Shown: piece by piece, positions 54,096-64,000 of the stretch
How the letters are laid out: the number at the start of each line of letters is the position of its first letter
Numbering within the stretch: position 1 is the stretch's first letter
DNA from: Dipteris shenzhenensis
Lineage: Eukaryota > Polypodiophyta > Polypodiopsida > Gleicheniales
Assembly: GCA_047967505.1 (NCBI GenBank)
Contig: CM106539.1
Direction: 5' to 3' (one strand)
DNA length: 64,000 nt
Program-made: the position numbers and the translations under genes
Notes under the pieces: generated by a model
The model's database searches: none
Told to the model about the DNA's origin: nothing
The model's input: only the letters and a program-made list of their open reading frames with translations

Positions 54096-57000
54096 TCAAA
54101 TAAGAGCATTTACATCAACTGTTTCATCTTGAGCCAAGTCTAAGGCGCCAAGCAAGTCTATCTCCAACTCTATACCGAGTTGATCTCCTATATCATCATC
54201 ATACTCTAGTATCGTACGTTCACCTAAAAGTATTTGATCATCTTCTTCAATTAAGCTTAAGTGTGGTGATTGATCTTGATGATTGTTGTCTTCCTTGTCA
54301 ATATCGTGATCTCCATCCTCCTCCCGTGCGATGTCATTATGCGCATCTTCCTCTTGCCTCATATGGTGATCTACATCTTCTTCGCTAGATTCATCAATTG
54401 GATCCGGCATTGGTAGTGGCATCTCCATATCCACATCTCGATCTTCAAAAATCTGCTTACTTCGTGGTGCAACTTGGATCACGTACCACCATCTTGGATC
54501 AGAACGATCCGGATGAAAAACCACCTATATTGAAGATGAAAAATCACGTGCCAAATGTCGTCAATTATATATATATCAATGGACTTAAAAAACGAAAGCT
54601 TCGACTAATTAAATCATTAGTATGCACCTACTCACAGTGCTCGGGAAGAACAAAAGTATCACTTTCATCGGTCCAATGTTTGGTGGAGTCTATTGCAAAG
54701 AGACCGCTACTATCTTTTCTCACTGTCGCATGGGGACCGTTGTAAGTAGTTCTAAACCATTTTACATCAAGAATGAAAATAGTAAATCGTCTGAAATCAA
54801 TTTCATAGATGTCGCGTATGGTTCCACAATAATCCAACTGTGAGGAGAGAAGATTGGTATCTGAAGCACTTGCTCGGCTATCTTGTGTGAAGTTAGCCAT
54901 GACTCCTCAATCATACGTGACTCTCTTTGAATCGATGCGTTCCACATGAAAATGTCGTCCATATGACCATAATGCACTGTACTTTTTGTACTGTAAAAGA
55001 GCATCATTAAAACAATGAAGATGCACCTATTTTATAGCATATATTGCCACAAATAATTACTTAATTACGTCAAGAGATAAGAAACTTACATGCACCATAT
55101 ATCCAAATGATAACTCCCGCTCGTGCTCGTTTATTGTCTCTCCATCACGTTCGGCTTTACGTACAGCTAGTTGTAGCCAATCAAGTGACATGTGAGTAGG
55201 GAGAAGAGCTAGATCTCGTGGATATGGTTGTGATCGCCTGTACATTACTCTGAATCTCGTCCTTGGATTTATTCTTTCTGCTTTGGCCACTTCATATCTC
55301 TCAATCCACTTCTGCATCTCAGGGCTATTGAGGATACAAAACTTATTGAATTTCTCCATTTTCTCTTCGCTCATCTTTCTTTCAATCCCTTTTCCTTAGG
55401 GGACCTCGCCAATGATGCGATCATCATCCTTGTTGTGCCAAGCTTGCGGCATATCAGGATCCGTGGATGCAAGAAACTCTGTGATATATACTAATGACTC
55501 TTGCACAAGCCATCCCTCTGCCATGCTTGCTTCTGGTCTTGCTCTTTGTCTTACAAACCCCTTTAAAGTTTTCATAAACCGCTCGAGAAAAAACATCCAT
55601 CGATTATGAACGGTACCTGCTATAGCCACCTCATCAACTATGTGCACAAGCAAGTGGACTTGAGTTGTCATAATGCTTGAGGGAAAGTGCTTCTCAAGCA
55701 AGCATACGGCTTCGATGGATTCCACCCTAGCCTTCTCGATGCTCGATATAGAGATCTCTTTTTGAGATATCCACCTATTTCACATGTCCATGCATATGTA
55801 AGATATTTGAGATATCCACCTATTTCACATGTCCATGAAGAAAATACATAATGCGAATTGATAGTAAGCATACCTCACAATACCACAGATCTTGAATATA
55901 GCATTTCTAACATCTTCTTGTAAGCACCCTTTTATTGTAATTGGAAGGATGAACTATCAAAGCAACAATGAAATCATGTCAACAATATAACATAATAATA
56001 ATTACGCTAATGCATCACTATTATCGGTACACTAATTCTACTTAGAATACCTGTAAGACCTTGTGCCAATCATGGGACTTGAGGCCACTAAGCTTATTGT
56101 CCTTTGAAAATGCTCCTTTCAAGCAATGCATGTACCCTGTCGGTGTTTGAAAAGAGGCAATGTCTGCCTTGATCGCTGCCTCCTCCCTCGTAGAGAGGAT
56201 TCACGTTGCTTTCGGGAGGACAACTTTTCCTGAAGCATGCACTTGGGGCCACAAACGAGACATCCTATTCATAGCACGCAAGTCTTCTCGCACTCCTCTC
56301 GAGTCCTTGGAACCAACCAAGTGTGCCCAAATGGTAGCCCCCACATTCTTAAAGATATGCATGGGATCCAAGAGATGATTGATTTGTAACTGACCCCAAT
56401 AAGGAAGCTCGTGAAAGATCGATAGCCTCTTCATACCAGGAGGAGGTTCCTCTCCATTCTCCCTCCAAGCTTGAATCCAATCACTTGCTTTCAAATATGA
56501 TGGTGGTGGATCAAGGTGACCTCCACGTGCGAGATGGTCGAGCGGAAGGTATCGAGTATGACCTTCATAAACATTTTTCCTCATGTGTTTGGAGTAATGT
56601 GCAAGCGATTTCAGAGCGGGTCCACAAACAGGACAAGCATGGTACCCACTTGTAACAAGCCCTGCACGCGTGCATGAATATGTTAGTACAAGACATGCAT
56701 GCAAAAGAGAGTAAAAAAAGCATAATCCCTCATTGTACATGTAAAGACATAACCACGTACCTGTGCACTCTCCATATCCTGGGTAGTCATGCATGGTCCA
56801 CATCAAGATACCCCTGACTAAAATATCATTGGTATGCCTAGGAGCTCTGGAAATATCAAAGACCTGCACTCCTCTCCATAATATCTGTAACTCCTCTATC
56901 AAAGGTGCCATGTACACGTCCATGTTTTTTGCCTTGTACTTTCCTGGCACAAGTAGTGCAAACATGAGGTGTCCCTTTTTTATTGTTAGCCATGGTGGGA

Positions 57001-58159
57001 TATTGTAATTCACCACGACTATGGGCCATGTCGACCAAGATGTCGAGCGTAACCCGAAAGGATTCACGCCGTCCATGGCTAGCCCAAGATGTAAGTTGCA
57101 TGGCTCTCTCGCAAAGTCCGGCCACTGATTATCTGTGTGCTTCCAAGCCGCACAATCTGCAGGAATCCTCAATGTGTGATCAGTGGACCGATGAGATGCA
57201 TGCCATGTCATCAACTCCGCTATGGATTTGCATCGAAACATGTGTTGTATTCTTGCAATGATGGGAAAGTGTCTTAAGACCTTTATCGGTATCCTCTCAC
57301 CCTGCAAGTCATCTTTATATCGTTGTTCCCCACACTTTGGACAACTAGCCAAATCTCCATGCTCATGATGAAAGAGAATACAATCATTACGGCAAGCATG
57401 GATGGTATCATAATCCATACCCACCATTGTTAGCATCTTTTTTGCTTCATCTCTTGATGCGGGCATGGTATTTGGTGCAGGCAACATCTTTTGGAGCAAC
57501 CTATGACAAAGACACTATCCAAATGATGATTCTCAAAACAAACAATATCCAAATAATGAGTCAATCAAATTAATGCAAGGGCTAACCTCATTAAGGCCGA
57601 GACACTTGTATCCGACCACCCATACTGTACTTGTAGATTCAAGATTGAGAGACAAGCACGTAGTTTAGACATCTTGGCACCCTCGTACAATTGTGTTGAT
57701 TGCAACTCTCGCATTTTCACCTCAGACTCTGACATCACGTGTACGTGGGATGTAGTGCCCCTAAAAATGGAATCCATCATGTCGACCATACCCTCGTCGT
57801 CATCCGGGAGACTATAGTCTTGTTGAAAGTGAGAAGGTATATGTGTACCCTCGTCACCCTCGTCATCCTGTCATAAGCTCATTCGTGTAAATAGAAGATC
57901 TTCTAATTCCGAGTATACAATAAGATTGCGAACTTAAATAGCTTTGACTTACCGATGATCCATCAACATGTGCAACACCAACGGGGGGTACTGGTTCCGG
58001 CTCCTCCCCATACATCCGCAAGTGGCGCATGATAATACGACGTTGATGTCGTACTTCTCGCTTGCAATGAGTGCAATGACAATATAACCTCTCCGTAAGC
58101 CACTTCGTGCTCCCGGGCTTTGGCGCATCATCGGATGAGCTTCCACTCGTCCCTTCCAT
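54096..58159 (-). pseudogene. TNP2-like (Transposase_21) CACTA transposase of CACTA-3, nearly intact
   Basis: The start is ATG at 58159 (MEGTSGSSSDDAPKPGSTKW), followed by a Cys/His cluster CHCTHCKREVRHQ like the transposase-associated domain. Exons by splice sites: 58159-57955, about 57868-57588, about 57505-56764, 56662-56040 region (intron 56763-56663 stays in frame), about 55955-55870, about 55750-55080, about 54910-54628 and 54524-54096. Hallmarks are HACRNDCILFHHEH, CPKCGEQRYKDD, LGLAMDGVNPFGLRSTSWS, MWTMHDYPGYGEC, HLLDPMHIFKN, FLERFMKTLKGFVRQRARPE and an acidic tail. Only two in-frame stops were seen: TGA after VVLPKAT (an Arg-to-stop type change) and TAA after IIGEVP (Gln in CACTA-2). 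It would excise and insert the element with the TNPA-like partner. Type is pseudogene because of the stops; a sequencing error would make it a real CDS. Confidence 0.88.
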
Positions 58160-58394
58160 CTACACTTATAAAACCAAAACATAAGCATGAAAAGGAGATG
58201 TACACAATTATGAGCATAGCATGTTTGATTTGAGCTTCTCTTGAGGCTATATAAAAAGAATGACGTCCCTATATAGTAAGGATTGAAACAAAAAATCCTA
58301 TATAGTAAGGCTATGTAGTAAGAGGAGATATTGACAATTATAGGCATAGCATGTTTGAGCTTCACAAGAGGCCACACCAAAAAATAAACAGTAA

Positions 58395-58414
58395 GCGTCG
58401 CTATATAGCGACGC
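58395..58414. promoter_or_regulatory. Single central copy of the CACTA-3 palindrome upstream of TNP2
   Basis: GCGTCGCTATATAGCGACGC is a perfect 20-bp palindrome containing the terminal motif, about 240 bp upstream of the transposase ATG on the minus strand. Likely a binding site for the element's own TNPA-like protein at the transposase promoter; the function is inference. Confidence 0.6.
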
Positions 58415-58956
58415 TGTGGGTTAAAACCCGAAACGCAGAAACCCGCGGCGTTTTGCTCAAAGCTTTCCTAATCTCTCAAGTAAGCTCCCCAAAATCTCCT
58501 CCCACCTATTTTCACTGACCTCCCATCTATTCCAAGCAACCTCCTACTCTATTTCCCACTCCTCACCCTTCTCCTACCTCTTGTGCACCCTCTCTCTCCT
58601 TTTTCCCTCTTTGGTTTCCAGAAAGAAAGTTCTTCAAAAGGTGAGTTTCTTTCAACAATGTAGGTTGTTTGTTTGTTAGCTTTGGTTTTGTGAGTGTTTC
58701 TACTTGTATTGCTAAAGTTTTAAACTAGTTTTCATGCTTGATTAGAAAGGATTCAAACAAAAAACGAAATTTCAAGAAAGAAAGAAAGAAACTGACCTCT
58801 TCTTCCTGTATTTCTCTTCCTTCTCTTCCTTCTCTTCTCCTCAATCTCCTCCTTTCCTTGTCTCCTCAATCTTCTCTTTCCTTGTCTCCTTTCAAGAAGT
58901 TGCTTTTGTGATCTCCTCTTTCCACTAACATCTTATTTGAAAAAATGGGTTGTTTT

Positions 58957-59044
58957 CTCTCTTTTGTAGGGCCAGTCCACTACACCGAGCGGGACATACT
59001 CTCTCTTTTGTGGGCCCAGTCCACTACACCGAGCGGGACATACT
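58957..59044. repeat. 44-bp tandem duplication in the divergent region
   Basis: Two copies of a unit containing GGCCAGTCCACTACACCGAG or GCCCAGTCCACTACACCGAG and CGGGACATACT, at 58957-59000 and 59001-59044. Confidence 0.9.
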
Positions 59045-59099
59045 TTTACAGGTAAGTGCTTCCTCTTCTTTCCATTTAAGCTTTTTGTTATTTGCATTG

Positions 59100-61740
59100 G
59101 CCTGCAGCTAGCGCCTTAAGCGCTAGCTGCAGTGATGGGCATAGGAACCCTCTCTTCCCCCTTCTCTTTTTCTCATTTTTCCCCCTTCTCTTTTTTCCCT
59201 CTTCTCTTATTCTCTCTTTCCCCCTTCTCTCTTTCCCCCTCTCTCTTTTCCCTTCTCTCTTTCCTTTCCCCCTTATTCTCTATTTCCTTTCCCTCTTATT
59301 CTCTTATGCTTATGCTTCTCTCATTCCCCCTTCTCTATTTCCCCCTTCTCTCATTCGCATAAGCTCTTTTTCCGCATAAGCTTATGCGGAAATAGAGAAT
59401 GAGAGAAGCTTCTCTCATTCTCTTTTTCCGCATAAGCTCCTTCTCTTTTTCCGCATGAGCATAAGCATGAGCTTATGCTTATGCTTATGCATAAGCATAA
59501 GCTCATGCTTATGCTCATTCATGAGCATGAGCTTATGCGTAAGTTTCCGCAAGAGCTTATGCGGAAATAGAGAATGAGAGAAGCTTATGCTTCTCTCATT
59601 CTCTTTTTCCGCATAAGCTCCTTCTCTCTTTTCGCATAAGCTCCTTCTCTATTTTCGCTTGAGCATAAGCATGCATAAGCTTATGCGGAAATAGAGAATG
59701 AGAGAAGCTTATGCTTCTCTCATTCTCTTTTTCCGCATAAGCTCCTTCTCTCATTCCGCATAAGCTCCTTCTCTATTTCCACATGAGCATAAGCTCATGC
59801 TTATGCTCATGCATGAGCATGAGCTTATGTGCAAGTTTCCGCATAAGCTCCTTCTCTATTTCTGCATGAGCATAAGCTCCTTCTCTCTTTCCGCATGAGC
59901 TCCTTCTCTCTTTCCGCATAAGCTCCTTCTCTATATCCGCATGAGCATAAGCATGAGCTTATGCTTATGCTTATGCGGAAATAGAGAATGAGAGAAGCTT
60001 ATGCTTCTCTCATTCTCTTTTTCCGCATAAGCTCCTTCTCTCATTCCGCATAAGCTCCTTCTCTATTTCTGCATGAGCATAAGCATGAGCTTATGCGCAA
60101 GTTTCCGCATAAGCTCCTTCTCTATTTCCGCATGAGCATAAGCTCCTTCTCTCTTTCCGCATGAGCTCCTTCTCTCTTTCCACATAAGCTCCTTCATGCT
60201 TATGCTCATGCATGAGCATGAGCTTATGCGTAAGTTTCCGCATAAGCTTATGTGGAAATAGAGAATGAGAGAAGCTTATGCTTCTCTCATTCTCTTTTTC
60301 CGCATAAGCTCCTTCTCTATATTCGCATGAGCATAAGCTCCTTCTCTCTTTCCGCATGAGCTCCTTCTCTCTTTTCGCATAAGCTCCTTCTCTATATCTG
60401 CATGAGCATAAGCATGAGCTTATGCTTATGCTCATGCATGAGCATGAGCTTATGCGTAAGTTTCTGCAAGAGCTTATGCGGAAATAGAGAATGAGAGAAG
60501 CTTATGCTTCTCTCATTCTCTCTTTCCGCATAAGCTCCTTCTCTCTTTCCGCATATGCGTGAGCATATGCGGAAATAGAGAATGAGAGAAGCTTATGCTT
60601 CTCTCATTCTCTATTTCCGCATATGCCGAAACATGAGCATAAGCTTATGCTCACCCATGAGCATCCGCATAAGCTCATGCGGAAAAAGAGAAGGAGCTTA
60701 TGCGGAAATAGAGAATGAGTTTCCGCATAAGCTCTTTCTCTTTTTCCGCATAAGCTCTTTCTCTTTCTCTTTTGCGTGAGCATATACGGAAATAGAGAAT
60801 GATGCTTCTCTCCTTCTCTCTTTCCGCATATGCCGAAACATGAGCATAAGCTTATGCTCACCCATGAGCATCCACATAAGCTCATGCGGAAAAAGAGAAG
60901 GAGCTTATGCGGAAATAGAGAATGAGTTTCCGCATAAGCTCTTTCTCTTTTTCCGCATAAGCTCTTTCTCTTTCTCTTTTGCATGAGCATATGCGGAAAT
61001 AGAGAATGAGAGAAGCTTATGCTTCTCTCCTTCTCTATTTCTGCATATGCGGAAACATGAGCATAAGCTCATGCTCACCCATGAGCATAAGCATAAGCTC
61101 ATGCGGAAAAAGAGAAGGAGCTTATGCGGAAATAGAGAATGAGTTTCCGCATAAGCTCTTTCTCTTTTTCCGCATAAGCTCTTTCTCTTTCTCTTTTGCG
61201 TGAGCATATGCGGAAATAGAGAATGAGAGAAGCTTATGCTTCTCTCCTTCTCTATTTCCGCATATGCGAAAACATGAGCATAAGCTCATGCTCACCCATG
61301 AGCATAAGCATAAGCTCATGCGGAAAAAGAGAAGGAGCTTATGCGGAAATAGAGAATGAGAGAAGCTTATGCTTCTCTCCTTCTCTATTTCCACATATGC
61401 GGAAACATGAGCATAAGCTCATGCTCACCCATGAGCATAAGCATAAGCTCATGCAGAAAAAGAGAAGGAGCTTATGCGGAAATAGAGAATGAGAGAAGCT
61501 TATGCTTCTCTCCCTCTCTTTTTCTACATAAGCTCCTTCTCTTTTTCCGCATGAGCATAATCATGCGGAAACTCATCCTTCTCATGCTTATGCTCATGCA
61601 TGTGCATGAGCTTATGCTTAAGTTTCCGCATAAGCTCATGCTTATGCGTGAGCTTATGCGGAAATAGAGAATGAGAGAAGCATAAGCTCATTCTCTATTT
61701 CTGCATAAGCTCATTCTCTATTTCCCCCTTCTCTCATTTC
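59100..61740. repeat. 2.6-kb array of GCATAAGCTCCTTCTCT units and nested palindromes
   Basis: The region consists of two interleaved words: CATAAGCTCCTTCTCT(A/C)TTTCCG and palindromes of GAGCATAAGC / GCTTATGCTC. Larger hairpins such as AGAGAATGAGAGAAGC with its complement GCTTCTCTCATTCTCT recur at about 59570, 59692, 59983, 60262 and 60486. A higher-order unit of about 210-225 bp repeats from 60551 to 61345. Edges (59150-59340 and 61690-61900) are TTCCCCCTTCTCT pyrimidine runs. It lies between the two divergent transposon genes. Confidence 0.95.
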
Positions 61741-61982
61741 CCCCTTCTCTCCTTCTCTATTTTCCCTCATCTCTTTCCCCTTCTCTATTTCCCCCTTCTC
61801 TCATTCTCATTCTTTTCTTTCCTTTACATCTTCTTTCCCTCTTATCTTTCCCTCTTCTTTCCCTCTTTCCTTTCCCTCTTCTTTCCTTTCCCTCTTCTTT
61901 CTTCTTACCTATGCCTATGCCTATGAGAATGCTCATGTTTGTTTATTTGTTTTCTGTTTTCGTGTTTATGTCTATGTTAGAC

Positions 61983-63516
61983 ATGGGATCACGTCGCTCA
62001 TCGGATGAGTACAGATAGCCTCACAGGAGGAGAGCTCACGATCTATATGCTCCAGAGGACTTTGATTCCTCTCAGGCGACTACCCCGAGGACTACCCCTG
62101 GTCGGACTCCTCTCGGTCCTAGCACTGTGACTACCCCTGGTCCGACCCCTCTTCCACGTAGCACTGCGACTACCCCTCAGGGGACTCCTTTGCTAGCCGC
62201 GCATGGCTTTGTTGGGACTCCCGACGAGTTTGTAGCACAAATGAGCGATGAGGAGGCAGCGAGATTCTTCTCTCTGCTCTCTTAGAGGACCTCCGCAATT
62301 CCTTCCCCTACACCGACGGGTGGACGTACAGCCCAGCCATCCCCTCGCGCCCCTTCGACCGCGGGATCATCACCTGTGCATGCCTCCTGCAAGGGAAGGA
62401 AGAGTAGGATGGGCGGCTCATGTTGTGCTGACTCAGGAGATGTAGACGAGTCAGCACACTCACGCTCCTTTAGGTCTCCACTTGGTCCGGAGACACAGTA
62501 TCAGTCAAGTCCCTTTCCCTCTCCTACTCCCACAGCTACTCCTCGATCCGAAAGCGGTCGCGCAGCTTCCACTCCTTCAGACTCTGCTACCGTCAGTCCC
62601 CCTTACTCATCAGGGGATCTCTCCTATCAAATCACATCTGCCGGAGAGATAATAGAAGACAAAAAGGGCAAAGCAGTGATGGCCGCCATGAGGCGGTTGA
62701 TGAGTCATCACTTCAAGAGCGGCATAAATATCGATTGGCGGTATCAAGATGCCCAAAAGAAGCAGGCGGTGATCGATGAGTTAAAACAAAGATATCCTAA
62801 TCCGCCAAATGTGGAGTTTAATAACAGTTATATGCTCGAGCGCATGGGTTTGGTCCTAAAGCATCACAGATCAACCATGCGTACTTCCATTACAAAGGGG
62901 TTGGCTAAACCCAGCTGGGCAGACAAAGCTGATTGGAAGTACTTCAAGAAGCAACATAGGGACCATCCCGAAATGTTCGAGGGTCAGAGGAGGGCTGCGA
63001 AGAGACGGCTGGACGTCGTAGGTACTTCGCACTTTGGTGCAGGCGGACGGTATCCGTTCGAGGCAACCGTGGTAAGTTTACTTCTTTCCATTTAATGTAT
63101 TGTTCTATTTGTTTTACTTACATATTACATGCACTTTAGCTAACTCTAACTCTCGTAAATTGGATCCACAGCAAGCTGCGATGGGTCGTCTTCCTACGGA
63201 TGCAGAGATGCGGCACGCATTTCGGATAGGAACCAAGCCGTGGTTCATTGAGCAAGAGGCAATGGGAGCGACAGTCGATTGGGCTGAGGTCGCTGCTCGC
63301 ATGGTATAAGTTTACTCCTACTTGTAATCTCACTTTTTAATTTAAGTTCCAATCTAATTTTTGATTTATATGGTTCACTCTTAGGGTCAAAGCTCAAGCG
63401 TCCCATCATCAGAGACGAGCGATCAACAGAGGCAAGGATCGGACGCAGGTGCCGAGGACGAGGGAGAAGACGCAGGTGTCGGGGACGAGGGAGAAGATGC
63501 AGGTGCCAAGGACTAG
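61983..63516 (+). pseudogene. TNPA/Transposase_24-like gene of CACTA-3
   Basis: In one frame from ATG 61983: Ser/Thr/Pro-rich repeats (TTPGRTPLGPSTVTTPG), then MSDEEAARFFSLLS. From 62376 the frame is open: ITSAGEIIEDKKGKAVMAAM, LKQRYPNPPNVEFNN, MLERMGLVLKHHRSTMRTSI, HRDHPEMFEGQRRAAKRRLD and HFGAGGRYPFEATV. Exons 61983-63071, 63172-63303 and 63385-63516 are joined by GT-AG introns in phase 0; exon 2 has MRHAFRIGTKPWFIEQEAMG and exon 3 is acidic with three DEGEDAG-like units. Two TAG stops at 62016-62018 and about 62282-62284 break the first exon, both plausibly former CAG codons; starting after them leaves the conserved core whole. The protein would bind the GTCGCTATATAGCGAC repeats, by analogy with TnpA of En/Spm. 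Confidence 0.8.
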
Positions 63517-63754
63517 GGAACAGCCCAACAAGACGATTCGGATTCGGATTCGGATTAGTAGTGGTAGTAGCATTTTGTATATCCGCTCGTTAGAGCAATT
63601 TTGTATCGCCCTTTCACAGGGTAATTTTTTTTCAAACACAGTTGTATATGTATATGCATTTCTTCCTCATCGTTCACAAGAACAATTTTGTATCACCCTG
63701 CAAGCAAGGGAAATTTTGTTATAAAAAACTTTCTTTTGTAATTACAAAAAAAAC

Positions 63755-63817
63755 AAAAGGGTTAGTGGGGCTAAATAGGGCCAAAAGGAAGCCCTGTTTA
63801 GCCCCACTAACCCTTTT
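63755..63817. repeat. 27-bp-arm hairpin between T-runs, 3' of the TNPA-like gene
   Basis: The arms 63755-63781 and 63791-63817 (core GGGTTAGTGGGGCTAAA) pair with one mismatch around a 9-nt loop. It lies about 240 bp beyond the stop codon and just inside the right subterminal array. It may shape 3' end formation or simply be a foldback. Confidence 0.85.
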
Positions 63818-63835
63818 TTTTAACTTCTGTTAATC

Positions 63836-63960
63836 GTCGCTATATAGCAACGTTTACCAGTGTCGCTATATAGCGACGATTATCAGAGTCGCTATATAGC
63901 GACGTTTGCATCGTCGCTATATAGCGACAATTTATAGCGACGCTCCTTTTCCGACGATTT
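63836..63960. repeat. Right subterminal palindromes of CACTA-3
   Basis: One copy with a single change (GTCGCTATATAGCAAC) and three perfect copies of GTCGCTATATAGCGAC occur at about 63836, 63862, 63888 and 63914, followed by partial TTATAGCGACG and TATAGCGACC copies. Spacing of about 26 bp mirrors the left end. Confidence 0.92.
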
Positions 63961-64000
63961 TAACGACTTTTATAGCGACCTTTGCGCCCGTGAAAAAAAA

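Larger units (their letters stand above)
53711..64000. mobile_element. CACTA-3, nearly intact CACTA transposon (right end outside window)
   Basis: The left end starts CACTACTACACACGCATCC directly after the Copia-A3 reading breaks. Subterminal palindromes GTCGCTATATAGCGAC are at both sides. Two divergent genes are present: TNP2-like transposase on the minus strand and a TNPA/Transposase_24-like gene on the plus strand. Between them is a 2.6-kb repeat array. At least 10.3 kb lie in the window. The right-hand repeats at 63836-63960 suggest the end is within a few dozen bases of 64000. It is a different family from CACTA-1 and -2, judged by ends and motif. Confidence 0.92.

Noticed and set aside
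60091-61667. Many open frames of 65-128 residues with repeated MSISSCSPMSIS- or ELMRKERRSLCS-like text
   Set aside because: They arise from the GCATAAGCTCC array on both strands; the peptides mirror the repeat period and have no start context or family.
63755-63817. Hairpin followed by T-run resembling a bacterial intrinsic terminator
   Set aside because: The context is eukaryotic transposon DNA; factor-independent termination is not applicable, so it is listed only as a hairpin.
1-64000. tRNA, rRNA or organellar insert
   Set aside because: No cloverleaf, rRNA core or plastid/mitochondrial gene was recognised on reading; an exhaustive search by covariance models was not possible here.

Overview
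The window is nuclear DNA of a land plant. It holds one recognisable host gene, a four-exon YUCCA-type flavin monooxygenase at 7332-9256, set in transposable elements that are nested and mostly decayed. Plant origin rests on the YUCCA gene, the plant CACTA gene pair (TNP2-like transposase plus TNPA/Transposase_24-like partner), plant Copia and Gypsy elements with the initiator-tRNA primer site, and GT-AG introns. Which plant cannot be read from the sequence. A seed-free lineage is a guess only.

Layout: 1-1985 is the right end of a CACTA element (CACTA-1), inserted in the dimerisation domain of a decayed minus-strand hAT transposase (1986-3377). 3378-7331 is gene-free and holds dispersed repeats. 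YUCCA lies at 7332-9256. A minus-strand Copia relic split by a MITE covers 9650-11178. 12030-15915 holds a decayed transposase-like gene between arrays of a short motif that face each other. 17288-27857 is a decayed multidomain gene (basic N-terminus, coiled coil, RING-like zinc cluster, FCP1/HAD-like domain) split by a complete 7.1-kb CACTA element (CACTA-2, 20586-27668, target duplication GGA). A tandem-duplicated palindrome array follows at 27893-28726, then a second transposase-like copy on the minus strand (29170-30215).

30216-40625 is an LTR-retrotransposon cluster: an inverted LTR piece, Copia-A1, Copia-B, and a Gypsy element interrupted by a young gag-only Copia that itself carries a MITE. 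40626-44600 is a second copy of the coiled-coil/RING-like/FCP1 gene on the minus strand, with a 1.2-kb TAGTACTA-type array inside it. Copia-A2 follows at 44640-45722. 45723-49900 is largely unassigned. A third transposase-like C-terminus (49960-50434), a second TACTA array (50575-50960), a third FCP1-like copy (51929-52856) and Copia-A3 (52857-53710) lead to CACTA-3. CACTA-3 runs from 53711 past the window end and carries both its genes nearly whole.

The most promising unexplained system is the recurring association of the uncharacterised transposase-like gene with the FCP1-like gene. They occur twice as a convergent pair about 1.3-1.5 kb apart with a short-motif array between them. This may be an undescribed two-gene mobile element. 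The repeated layout is seen directly; that it forms one mobile unit is inference. A second theme is that both CACTA-2 and CACTA-3 place their terminal repeat motif again at the central divergent promoter.
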